This document shows, in pieces, positions 15,977 to 22,813 of a DNA stretch of 23,435 bases. Location of the stretch: positions 1-23,435 of the forward strand of contig JALNYD010000016.1 in NCBI GenBank assembly GCA_023230025.1. Reading direction: 5' to 3'. Made by a program: the position numbers and the translations under genes. This DNA comes from Candidatus Cloacimonadota bacterium (GTDB taxonomy: Bacteria > Cloacimonadota > Cloacimonadia > Cloacimonadales > Cloacimonadaceae). The notes below the pieces were generated by a model. That model did not search any database. It was not told the origin of the DNA and saw only the letters and a list, made by a program, of their open reading frames with translations. The number at the start of each line of letters is the position of its first letter. Position 1 is the first letter of the stretch.

Positions 15977-16224
15977 CAGTATTCCACCAAGTTAAGTGCA
16001 TCCAGCATCAACAAGTAATGCTCAAAGTCACTGTCAAAATTATCGGCACTTACTTCATATTCATCCATGATCTGCGCACGGATTTCAGCTTTGTCAAGCC
16101 CGGATGCCAGTAACTTAAGGATGATCAGTCCGGTCTCGTTGCTGGTGTAGCTGTATCCAGAAATTGGGTCAAAGATGAAGCCGTTGTCATTCATAGCAAG
16201 GTTTTGTAGCAAACTAGTTTCCAT
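15976..16224 (-). CDS. PqqD-like small peptide-binding protein (RiPP recognition element type)
   Basis: An 82-residue protein and first gene of the seven-gene operon. An excellent ribosome site, GGGAGGA (plus-strand 16231-16237), sits 6 bases before the ATG. The sequence fits the PqqD winged-helix pattern: GFIFDPISGYSY (15-26), NETGLIILKLLASG (29-42), AEIRAQIMDEYEVS (46-59), then LLMLDALNLVE at the end. PqqD and related RRE domains bind leader or precursor peptides and hand them to modifying enzymes, usually radical SAM proteins; none is encoded here. Instead the next gene, sharing one base, is an ATP-grasp ligase. It could bind a peptide substrate encoded elsewhere or act as the carrier itself. 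It has one candidate acceptor-poor C-terminus (LVEY) and no obvious phosphopantetheine serine motif. Confidence 0.82.
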   Translation of the reverse strand: METSLLQNLAMNDNGFIFDPISGYSYTSNETGLIILKLLASGLDKAEIRAQIMDEYEVSADNFDSDFEHYLLMLDALNLVEY

Positions 16225-16568
16225 TCATTATCCTCCCGGATATGTAACTTGTGGTGACACTTGGATTCTCAATCTGAATCTATTGCAATCTATATGCCAC
16301 TAACAGCAAAAGCTAATACAGAAATACTAATCGATCAGTGTAAAAAAGGTATGATTATCTCATAATGCATTGGTATATGATACAGGATACATCACTTTGC
16401 GCATAGGGCAATCTCAGAATGATTAGCCCAGTCTCGAATAAGCAAATCCAGATGCTACCTGAAAATTGTGCAATATTGCAAGGCCACAGTCAAGGAGAAA
16501 ATATATCTTGTCTTGGCGGAGAAGTGCATTAACTTATATATCAACACTATACCAATTTAGGAGGAACG
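16225..16568. promoter_or_regulatory. Divergent intergenic region with candidate operator palindromes
   Basis: This 344-bp AT-rich gap separates the PqqD-led operon (leftward) from a secreted-protein gene (rightward), so it must hold both promoters. TGCAATATTGCA at 16469-16480 is a perfect 12-bp palindrome, and ATTGCAAT at 16282-16289 is an 8-bp one sharing the TTGCA core; these are possible regulator sites. I found no convincing promoter for the leftward operon by eye, and no good small gene. Confidence 0.4.
16513..16540 (+). promoter_or_regulatory. Possible promoter of the 16569 gene
   Basis: TTGGCG at 16513-16518 and TATATA at 16535-16540 are 16 bases apart, ahead of an AGGAGG ribosome site at 16559-16564. 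The match to sigma-70 consensus is moderate, and this phylum's promoter consensus is not something I can verify. Confidence 0.3.
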
Positions 16569-18704
16569 ATGAAAAAGCTCCTATTAGTTTACCTATTTCT
16601 TTGGTTTGTCCTTGCATTTGCTAAACCGATGATCCCCGGATTCACAGCATTTGCAGACGATATCACCTCCTATAGACCAGAGCAGACAGAGAAACGCCAA
16701 GTACCTCAATATGTTTTTTCACAATTACCGGATACCCTTTGTACCACTAGCTATGACTACATGATCGGAGGCTATAACAATCTACCCCTGGTATCTGTTC
16801 CCGCAAATCTGGGAGGCGGATATTTTGCAGCATTTCATGATCGCTCGTTTCCCAATGGCAGCCGTGGCATCCATTGGGCTTACATCCCTAACAATGGCGG
16901 GCAGATCCACAGCGCCATGATTCCTTCATACACCAATGCCGGATATCCAGCCATTGCCCTGGATCAGGAGGGGGGAAATCCATTCTATGTGTGGCACGTC
17001 AATGCTGACGAAGATGCTGATCTGGAAGTGATGTTTGCCTATGACAGAATGCTGGCGGGAGTGCCGGGCAATCTGACTGAACCGGTGATCATCATTGATA
17101 ATCCGGTAACCATAGGGGATACAGATGATAACCAGTTTATCCAGGCCGAGATCTGCATCGGGCCCTCACCAAATCCGGGTATGCGCAGAGTGTATGTTAT
17201 TGGCAAAAACCGCAGTAGCCATAGCATCAGTGGCTTACCTTCCGAAAACATCCTGCTCCTGTATGCGGATTTCAACACCCAGATGCTGGAATATGGTAAT
17301 CAACTGGCATGGAATAGCATGACAATCCCGCAATTGGATGATTGGAATAATGATATCACTATGAATCGCAGACCTTTTCTGAGCCTTAGCGCAGATCTGC
17401 TGGGCAATGTCTATTTGATTGGATATCACATAGCCATTGGGCTTGATGATGAATGGATTCACGAACCAGAACTGGATGTGTTTGTGGGCAGCAATTATGC
17501 GGAGGGGCAATGGAGCTATCATAACTTTGATAGTTCACTGGCTTGCTGGAATCCCGTTTACGACTCCCCCTGGCATGAGGGCTTTTTTACTGATGAGGAT
17601 GGCAATGGCATCAGCGATGAAGATCTAAACTGGATGATCGCCAATTCCAATCATTTCAATGCTGTAGTTGATCATAATGGCAGGGTTCGGGCTATTGGCC
17701 TCTGGCCTCTGATGTTCAATAATTCCTATTATACATCCCTGCATACAGTAAAATCCTATACCTATGATCCAGGGGATAACAGCATGTGCATCAGAGATGT
17801 ATATCCTCTGGGCAATCCCGAGAACGGTGATTATCCACACTACATTCCCTGGGATACTGAACCACCTTGGGGCGAGGTGGATAACTGGATCGAAATTGAT
17901 GGTGAATTCTATCCGCAGTTCGAGACCCTCTTTCCCTTCGCCTATTGGGACGAAACAGCTGTTGACGGAGCAATGATGTTTCAATATAATCATCTGAAGT
18001 TAAGCAAAGTGAATAATGAGAACATGATGGTAGCGGTTTGGCAGGATACTGACAGGGCAAGACATGCCTGGCTGGAACCTGACCAGTTTCCCGATGCTGT
18101 TGCCTATCAGCAATCTCCCGAAATCGTTATTGTTACTTCGGCGGATGGTGGCAATTCCTGGAGCGACCCCATCTTTCTGAATGATGTGGATAATCCGGAA
18201 TTAGCCGGGATCCGGCCGATGTATGTGTATCCTGCCGATCTGGTGAAGTTCGTGGGCATGCAGGGCACGCAGAAAGTGGGACGCCTGGGTCTGCTTTTGC
18301 TGGATGATAATGAATGGGGCGCAGGTAACATCTTTAATCCCCACGTGATGCCTGATAGTTGCATGGTGATGTTTACCGAGTTGGAAATAGTGTTTCCCGA
18401 ACCAGTAGCAAATGATGATCCTCATCTTATTACTCCGGCTCTGAGCCTGATTAAAAATGCCTATCCCAATCCCTTCCGGGAAAACCTGAACATTGGCATC
18501 GAAGTAAAACAGGGTGCTTATGAGCTCAAAGTGTTCAATATCAAAGGTCAATGCGTATATGAAACCCAGGGCACTGGCAAAGGAGAGATGAATCTTAACT
18601 GGAATGGATGCGACTCTCGAGGTAAACAATTGCCCAGTGGGATATATCTGATGCAGCTAAAGACCGACATCAATAGAAGTACGCGTAAGGTATTGAAATA
18701 TTAG
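16569..18704 (+). CDS. Secreted protein with Asp-box motif and T9SS-type C-terminal sorting domain
   Basis: A 711-residue protein. The signal peptide is MKKLLLVYLFLWFVLAFAK, with AGGAGG four bases before the ATG. The middle (about 60-600) is rich in Trp, Tyr, Asn and Asp and looks like a beta-propeller; it contains one clear Asp-box, SADGGNSW at 524-531, the loop found in sialidases and other BNR propellers. I do not see the rest of a sialidase active site, so an enzymatic role is not claimed. The C-terminus (about 628-711) is a sorting-type domain: NAYPNPF, LKVFNIKGQCVY, WNGCDSRG, LPSGIYLMQL, ending KVLKY. It is probably exported across the outer membrane by a T9SS-like route. It is transcribed divergently from the PqqD-led operon and may share its regulatory gap. 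Confidence 0.85.
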   Translation: MKKLLLVYLFLWFVLAFAKPMIPGFTAFADDITSYRPEQTEKRQVPQYVFSQLPDTLCTTSYDYMIGGYNNLPLVSVPANLGGGYFAAFHDRSFPNGSRGIHWAYIPNNGGQIHSAMIPSYTNAGYPAIALDQEGGNPFYVWHVNADEDADLEVMFAYDRMLAGVPGNLTEPVIIIDNPVTIGDTDDNQFIQAEICIGPSPNPGMRRVYVIGKNRSSHSISGLPSENILLLYADFNTQMLEYGNQLAWNSMTIPQLDDWNNDITMNRRPFLSLSADLLGNVYLIGYHIAIGLDDEWIHEPELDVFVGSNYAEGQWSYHNFDSSLACWNPVYDSPWHEGFFTDEDGNGISDEDLNWMIANSNHFNAVVDHNGRVRAIGLWPLMFNNSYYTSLHTVKSYTYDPGDNSMCIRDVYPLGNPENGDYPHYIPWDTEPPWGEVDNWIEIDGEFYPQFETLFPFAYWDETAVDGAMMFQYNHLKLSKVNNENMMVAVWQDTDRARHAWLEPDQFPDAVAYQQSPEIVIVTSADGGNSWSDPIFLNDVDNPELAGIRPMYVYPADLVKFVGMQGTQKVGRLGLLLLDDNEWGAGNIFNPHVMPDSCMVMFTELEIVFPEPVANDDPHLITPALSLIKNAYPNPFRENLNIGIEVKQGAYELKVFNIKGQCVYETQGTGKGEMNLNWNGCDSRGKQLPSGIYLMQLKTDINRSTRKVLKY

Positions 18705-18956
18705 TATCATCAGTTTGAAGCTTTGGAGTTTATTCCATTGAAGTCTTCTTAGTGCGATGAGGCCATTGAGTTTTTCTTGTTTCCGCACCTGAGTTGGGTT
18801 TTTAGTGAGATTGATTTGACCTATCGATTTCGGCTCCATCTCACCACCTTCCTATGTGTTGGCGTCATTAAGCTGCGAAATACTGCTGTCAAATTACCTT
18901 GACGAATTGAAGCAGTCACATATATTGTGTTCTACTACACTCTGCATGAGGTAAAT
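18705..18956 (+). promoter_or_regulatory. Spacer and promoter for the AAA/DUF4435 pair (TTGACG-N16-TATATT)
   Basis: The 252-bp gap has no obvious gene. At its right end TTGACG (18899-18904) and TATATT (18921-18926), 16 bases apart, differ from the sigma-70 consensus by one base each. GAGG at 18948-18951 is the ribosome site for the ATG at 18957. The two-gene module therefore probably has its own promoter, as expected for a self-contained defence cassette. I see no strong terminator for the upstream gene. Confidence 0.5.
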
Positions 18957-19907
18957 ATGAAGATCAACCGTCTGGAAGTGACAAACTTCAGGGGAATTGG
19001 TGAGTTTAAGAAAGAATTGAAAAACCCATTAACCGATAAGCCCTTAGATATTGTGGTGTTTGCAGGTCCAAATGGCAGTGGGAAAACCAGTCTGCTTGAG
19101 AGCATTGTGATCACGCTTACAAATCCCAGAACCAAAGAAGACAAAACCTTCAAACGCAATAATGGCAGAGATGGCCAAGATCCATCGGTTACTATTGAAT
19201 TAATGGATGGAGCCGATTATCATCGCATATCTTACCAATCCACAACGGATGGTAAAGACAGATTGATTCGCAACTCATTGCAGGATAAAATCGAATACTT
19301 TTCATCTTGGCGTGAACCCTTGTTGAAAGGAGCTTTATATGTTACTTTGGGAAGAAAGGGGAAACGCCCTCAAGACGTGGAGGTAAACAGGCTTTGGAAT
19401 CTGAAACAGTTCTTGATTAATGCCTATGTCTCTGATAAGCTGTCGCAAGAGATGAGCTTATCACCAAACTCTTACGAAGAATCAATTAGTCGTATCGAAC
19501 AAGCTCTTGGCAGTTTTTTCCCCGGATCGGACATTGATATCAGGATTCAACAAGTAGGTGCCAGTATTGAGGATGGTTTTGACGTTTTCTTAAAATATCC
19601 TAATACTAATCACCACTATGTTGCTTTAGATGATCTTAGTTCTGGCGAGATTGAATTGTTTTCATTTCTAAGTTCCATCCTGAGGAAGGAATTGGCTAAT
19701 GGCATACTGATTATTGATGAACCGGAGCTTCATCTTCATGTATCCTGGCATAGGGTATTCTTGAGTGCTTTACGCGAGCTTTTACCGGATACACAAATCA
19801 TCTGCGCTACTCATTCACTTGAGATCATCGAGTCAGTCAAGAGTTACGAGCTGTTCTTACTTGGCGAGGATGATGACTATCGGTCTGGTGTAGGTTCTTA
19901 TGAGTGA
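18957..19907 (+). CDS. AAA/ABC-type ATPase of a PARIS-like (AriA-like) defence pair
   Basis: A 316-residue ATPase. The ATG at 18957 is preferred to the upstream GTG at 18927 because GAGG lies five bases before it and it starts the typical MKINRLEVTNFRGI of SMC/OLD-type AAA15 ATPases. Walker A is GPNGSGKT (37-44), the ABC signature LSSGE (227-231), Walker B GILIIDEPEL (249-258), and a switch histidine lies in CATHSLEI (284-291). The short middle leaves little room for a long coiled coil or nuclease. It overlaps the DUF4435 gene by 8 bp. In PARIS, AriA senses a phage anti-restriction protein and holds AriB until release. The region is AT-rich (19621-19680 is 21 G+C of 60), hinting at transfer. 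Other AAA+DUF4435 pairs exist, so the system name is probable, not certain. Confidence 0.82.
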   Translation: MKINRLEVTNFRGIGEFKKELKNPLTDKPLDIVVFAGPNGSGKTSLLESIVITLTNPRTKEDKTFKRNNGRDGQDPSVTIELMDGADYHRISYQSTTDGKDRLIRNSLQDKIEYFSSWREPLLKGALYVTLGRKGKRPQDVEVNRLWNLKQFLINAYVSDKLSQEMSLSPNSYEESISRIEQALGSFFPGSDIDIRIQQVGASIEDGFDVFLKYPNTNHHYVALDDLSSGEIELFSFLSSILRKELANGILIIDEPELHLHVSWHRVFLSALRELLPDTQIICATHSLEIIESVKSYELFLLGEDDDYRSGVGSYE

Positions 19908-20712
19908 TTATCAAAGCATCAGCGTATACAGCAACTTGGCGCTTGTATTTGTGGAAGATGAGATCACCAAGGCATATTTAAATGAGATATACAGACCAAA
20001 CCTGGCTTTGATTCGGATTGAAAATGCTGGTAACCTGCAAAACGTAAGAAGCTTGGTCGATTACCATAAGGATAAGCAACCCTGCTTTGGAATTGTGGAT
20101 CGGGATTATCGATGGAGCAAAGCATCCAAACAGGGCAATATCTACATGCTCTCAAAGCATGAAATCGAGAACTATATGCTGGATGCAGAATCCATTGCCC
20201 AATCGACCTTCAATGCTAAGAAGCGTTTATCTCCGGATAGAATCAGTAAACGGATCGATGATTTCCTTGAGGCTAAACGAATGTGGTTTACATGTTGTTA
20301 TATACTTGCCGAACTGAATATTAGAATAAATCAAGGATTTCCGCACAACCCGAAACTATCAGAAATCCAAGACTCTGCCGCAATTGTTAGGTATCTGGCT
20401 GAGAGTAAATTTGACAAGAGGTTGGATGAAGTGGTTCAGTCCATTAACCCATCTCAAATCAACCAGTTAGTAAATAGCGCTGTGCAAGACATCGAAAGAA
20501 TCTATGTCAAGGGAGAGCAGTTGGCCTTTTTCCCCGGAAAAGAGGTGTATCGGTACATCAGGGGTGAGGTGCTTGGATCAAACTACGGAAGCAGACAGAG
20601 CATGGATATTGACCTGGCCAAGGATATAGGTGCTATCCAGTTAAGGAATCAGCGGGTTCCCAAAGAACTTATCTCCATTCGTAATAAGATAACTGGAATA
20701 GTTAAATCTTGA
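19900..20712 (+). CDS. DUF4435/Toprim-fold effector of a PARIS-like (AriB-like) defence pair
   Basis: A 270-residue protein whose ATG lies inside the end of the ATPase gene (8-bp overlap, ATGAGTGA), so production is coupled. It has the Toprim-like acidic layout of DUF4435: LVFVEDE (15-21, E19), GIVDRDY with D67 and D69 (64-70), then the family hallmark KHEIENYML (86-94). In PARIS, AriB is the toxic effector, released from the ATPase on infection to act as a nuclease on host tRNA, causing growth arrest. The C-terminal half is helical with no motif I can name. G+C is low (20281-20340 is 17 of 60) against 33 of 60 in the neighbouring ECF gene at 21001-21060. Confidence 0.82.
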   Translation: MSDYQSISVYSNLALVFVEDEITKAYLNEIYRPNLALIRIENAGNLQNVRSLVDYHKDKQPCFGIVDRDYRWSKASKQGNIYMLSKHEIENYMLDAESIAQSTFNAKKRLSPDRISKRIDDFLEAKRMWFTCCYILAELNIRINQGFPHNPKLSEIQDSAAIVRYLAESKFDKRLDEVVQSINPSQINQLVNSAVQDIERIYVKGEQLAFFPGKEVYRYIRGEVLGSNYGSRQSMDIDLAKDIGAIQLRNQRVPKELISIRNKITGIVKS

Positions 20713-20722
20713 ACATCCTGAT

Positions 20723-20754
20723 TTGATGATGCTAAGGATCCTGTGCATCATCAA
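20723..20754. terminator. Convergent hairpin between the defence pair and the ECF operon
   Basis: TTGATGATGC at 20723-20732 pairs perfectly with GCATCATCAA at 20745-20754 around a 12-base loop. It overlaps the stop codon of the S-component gene. No T-tract follows on either strand, so intrinsic termination is plausible but unproven. Confidence 0.35.
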
Positions 20755-21221
20755 CGCAGTTCCTCAATCTTCATATATGCCAGATACAACAATCTGCCGC
20801 CAATATAACCGAAAGCAGCCTGGATCAGATTTGCGGGAAGATCAGCGATAGCTGCCGCTTTCCCCATGGCAGGAAGGATCCAGGTTCCGGCAAAATAGAC
20901 TGCCACCATCAGGATTCCCCCCAAAGCAGGATAGACATATTGCATGAGCTTCCCACTGCTTTTGGCCATTCCGGCGAAGAGTCCCAAAAGACCTTTGGCG
21001 ATCAGGGTTACGGGGGCAAAGATCGGGAATCCGATCAAGTCCGCCAGAGCAGAACCGATTCCCCCTGCAATCATACCGGCTTTCTTGCCCGCATAGAGTC
21101 CGCAAAACACGATGATTACATCGCCAAAATTGAAGTATCCGCCTCCGGGTACAGGGATCCGGATCAGCAGAGTGGTAACCATCACCAGGACGGTGAATCC
21201 TACGCTAAGATACCATTTCAT
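20751..21221 (-). CDS. ECF transporter substrate-binding (S) component
   Basis: A 156-residue integral membrane protein with about five or six hydrophobic segments. The start at 21221 is chosen because AAGGAG lies just upstream and the ATG overlaps the EcfT-like stop as ATGA; the frame is open to 21239. The signature stretch FNFGDVIIVFCGLYAGKKAG followed by MIAGGIGSALADLIGFP is typical of the ECF S-component family that includes riboflavin and pyrimidine/thiamine-precursor binders. The S component gives substrate specificity and toggles in the membrane when the ATPases fire. The vitamin cannot be named from sequence. It is the last gene of a four-gene operon with its own T component and ATPases, so it is probably a dedicated (group I) transporter. 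Confidence 0.87.
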   Translation of the reverse strand: MKWYLSVGFTVLVMVTTLLIRIPVPGGGYFNFGDVIIVFCGLYAGKKAGMIAGGIGSALADLIGFPIFAPVTLIAKGLLGLFAGMAKSSGKLMQYVYPALGGILMVAVYFAGTWILPAMGKAAAIADLPANLIQAAFGYIGGRLLYLAYMKIEELR

Positions 21222-21832
21222 GGTTGCTCCTTGTAGCAATTAGCTATTCTGTTATCAATCATTTCGCCCTTCATTACTGCCTCTTCCAAAACGTATAAAG
21301 CCAGGGCCAGACTGGCGGTTAAAGCAGAGCGAAACCTCTGGCGGAATCCCTTTGCAAGCAGTTGTTCTGAGGGGATCAGGCTTTGCCAGGCTTTGATGAG
21401 TGGATAGGACTCAAAGGCAGCTTGATACAGGATTCTGCCCAGAATTAGATACTTCAGCAGGTGGATGCTGATTCCGCTGTCATAGAAATCCTCAATTCGC
21501 ATAAAAGAGATGAAGAAACGCAGCAAATAGATGGAAGAGATCAACAGCAGTATTCTTGGCAAGCCATAGGCTAGCCAGTATGAAAGTGCAGTGTCCTCTC
21601 CCGGGCTAATATCAAAGATGATAAAGATGCCATAGATCAAAACCAAAGTACCCACAAAGGGTAAAAGCAACCTGAATTGCTTCAGACACTTCTGCCATCC
21701 CACAAAGATCAGGGACAGTGCTCCGATAATGAGCATCGCCAGCAATTGCAATTGCCAGTTGGACAGCCAGAGGATACCGAAAAGCAGGTTGTAGGCAACG
21801 AAGAGCAGGGATAGAACGATCAATTTAGGCAT
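21218..21832 (-). CDS. ECF transporter transmembrane coupling (T) component
   Basis: A 204-residue membrane protein with about four or five hydrophobic segments in the first 125 residues, then amphipathic helices. EcfT proteins carry two short A-R-G-like coupling motifs that touch the ATPases; here LEEAVMKGEMIDNRI near the end is a plausible degenerate version. The protein is shorter than the roughly 250 residues usual for EcfT. It overlaps the ATPase gene upstream by 8 bp and the S-component gene downstream by 4 bp. Identification rests on position and membrane layout more than on strong motifs. Confidence 0.7.
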   Translation of the reverse strand: MPKLIVLSLLFVAYNLLFGILWLSNWQLQLLAMLIIGALSLIFVGWQKCLKQFRLLLPFVGTLVLIYGIFIIFDISPGEDTALSYWLAYGLPRILLLISSIYLLRFFISFMRIEDFYDSGISIHLLKYLILGRILYQAAFESYPLIKAWQSLIPSEQLLAKGFRQRFRSALTASLALALYVLEEAVMKGEMIDNRIANCYKEQP

Positions 21833-22325
21833 CGGCGCGTACTCTGCTGAGCTTGGGGTTTGGAGAGCTAAAACTGATCAATCCAGCTTCAGGAATCCTG
21901 CGGTGATGATCAATCAGGATCAGGCAATGGGGAAGCTCCAGCTCCATCAGGATGTCCAGAGCCGGGCTTTCATCGGCTATCAGGTAGATATCCTGAGCTT
22001 TCTGATTATAGGCACTTCGCAGATCACGCAGCAAATAGCGGGCAGCGTCCTGGGCATCGGAGATGCGATATCCGGGGAGATTGAAAGCGGTATGAGCCTT
22101 CAGAGCAAAGAGCTGTAAATAAATCTGTTGCTGCAGGTAAACTATGTACCCAGCTTTGTTATCCTGCAAGGCCGGAAGCAGCAGCTTTTGCAGAAATGAG
22201 CTCTTGCCACTGCCGTTGGAGCCATGCAATTGATATCGCGATTCCTGGCAAAATCTGAGCTCTTGCACAAGATCCAGGGCAAATCCCGGCCACACTTGCC
22301 GATATCCTGCTTCCAGGATCAGCAT
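21825..22325 (-). CDS. Reduced ECF-type ABC ATPase: Walker A/B present, signature motif lost
   Basis: A 166-residue protein, much smaller than the roughly 270-280 residues of EcfA. It keeps Walker A (GSNGSGKSS, 35-43), a glutamine-rich possible Q-loop (65-67), a Walker B with catalytic acid (IYLIADES, D118 and E119) and a possible switch histidine (LILIDHH, 140-141). Where LSGGQ should be it has ISDAQ (88-92). It can thus bind ATP but cannot offer a canonical signature to a partner. A GGGAG ribosome site precedes the ATG, and the gene overlaps its partner ATPase gene by 7 bp and the EcfT-like gene by 8 bp. It is predicted to pair with the upstream ATPase, which has the opposite set of motifs. 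Confidence 0.8.
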   Translation of the reverse strand: MLILEAGYRQVWPGFALDLVQELRFCQESRYQLHGSNGSGKSSFLQKLLLPALQDNKAGYIVYLQQQIYLQLFALKAHTAFNLPGYRISDAQDAARYLLRDLRSAYNQKAQDIYLIADESPALDILMELELPHCLILIDHHRRIPEAGLISFSSPNPKLSRVRADA

Positions 22326-22768
22326 GGCGTTTGCTCCCAGATAATGCGTTTTGAAGAGCTCTCCACAGCGTTTTGCACAGCCTGCCAGCGAGAGTCATCC
22401 AGAGAGTGATACAGATCCTTCAGATACAAGGTTGTAGCAGGGCAATGCAAAGCCAGACAAAGCATCAGCAACACCTTTTGCCCACCGGAGAGTTGATCCA
22501 GCCGATAGCCTTTATCAATCCGCTTTCCGCTCAAGTCCGCATAACTATCCAGGAGCAAAGCTTCGCTCTGAGTATCAATGTGATACAGCAGCATTTCGTC
22601 TTTCAGACAATTGCTGATCAAGGGGTGATTTGCGTCACAGATCAGAGGAGAATCTTCAATGTTCATGAGGTCAATGGCAGCCAGGCAGCACATTCTGTCA
22701 AGCAGCGCTTTGCAAGTCTGTTTGAATTGACAAAATTGACTATGGAATAAAACTTGTTCGCTAAACAC
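22319..22768 (-). CDS. Reduced ECF-type ABC ATPase partner: LSGGQ present, Walker A absent
   Basis: A 149-residue protein that lacks the N-terminal Walker A half of an ABC ATPase. DANHPLISNCLKDEM (45-59) resembles the stretch after the Q-loop in EcfA proteins, and DQLSGGQKVLLMLCLAL (91-107) is a perfect signature helix. The Walker B position reads LYLKDLYHSLDD, so the catalytic acids are changed, and the switch histidine is missing (IIWEQTP). It cannot hydrolyse ATP alone but can complete the ATP site of the neighbouring subunit. The start is uncertain: the GTG at 22768 lacks a clear ribosome site, and the frame stays open upstream into the divergent gene's region without a standard start codon. 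It is the first gene of the ECF operon. Confidence 0.75.
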   Translation of the reverse strand: MFSEQVLFHSQFCQFKQTCKALLDRMCCLAAIDLMNIEDSPLICDANHPLISNCLKDEMLLYHIDTQSEALLLDSYADLSGKRIDKGYRLDQLSGGQKVLLMLCLALHCPATTLYLKDLYHSLDDSRWQAVQNAVESSSKRIIWEQTPC

Positions 22769-22813
22769 ATTTAGATAGATTTTAATGTGTCGCCAGGCGA
22801 TAAGGAGATTGAT

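Noticed and set aside
16294..16365. A 23-codon plus-strand frame upstream of the PqqD-like gene
   Set aside because: No ribosome site and no peptide features; most likely chance.
16419..16532. A 37-codon frame on the plus strand with two Cys and an LGG motif, considered as a precursor peptide for the PqqD/ATP-grasp enzymes
   Set aside because: It has no good ribosome site, runs opposite to the operon, and lies in AT-rich DNA where such frames occur by chance. It would be worth revisiting only if conserved next to homologous operons.
18657..18839. A 60-codon minus-strand frame rich in Lys/Gln/Arg after the secreted-protein gene, considered as a transposase remnant
   Set aside because: It overlaps the 3' end of a real gene, lacks a ribosome site, and I recognise no transposase motif or terminal repeats.
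21825..22768. One ECF ATPase broken by a frameshift
   Set aside because: The signature-containing half is upstream of the Walker-A-containing half, the reverse of the order in one ABC domain. Each gene also has its own start and typical operon overlap.
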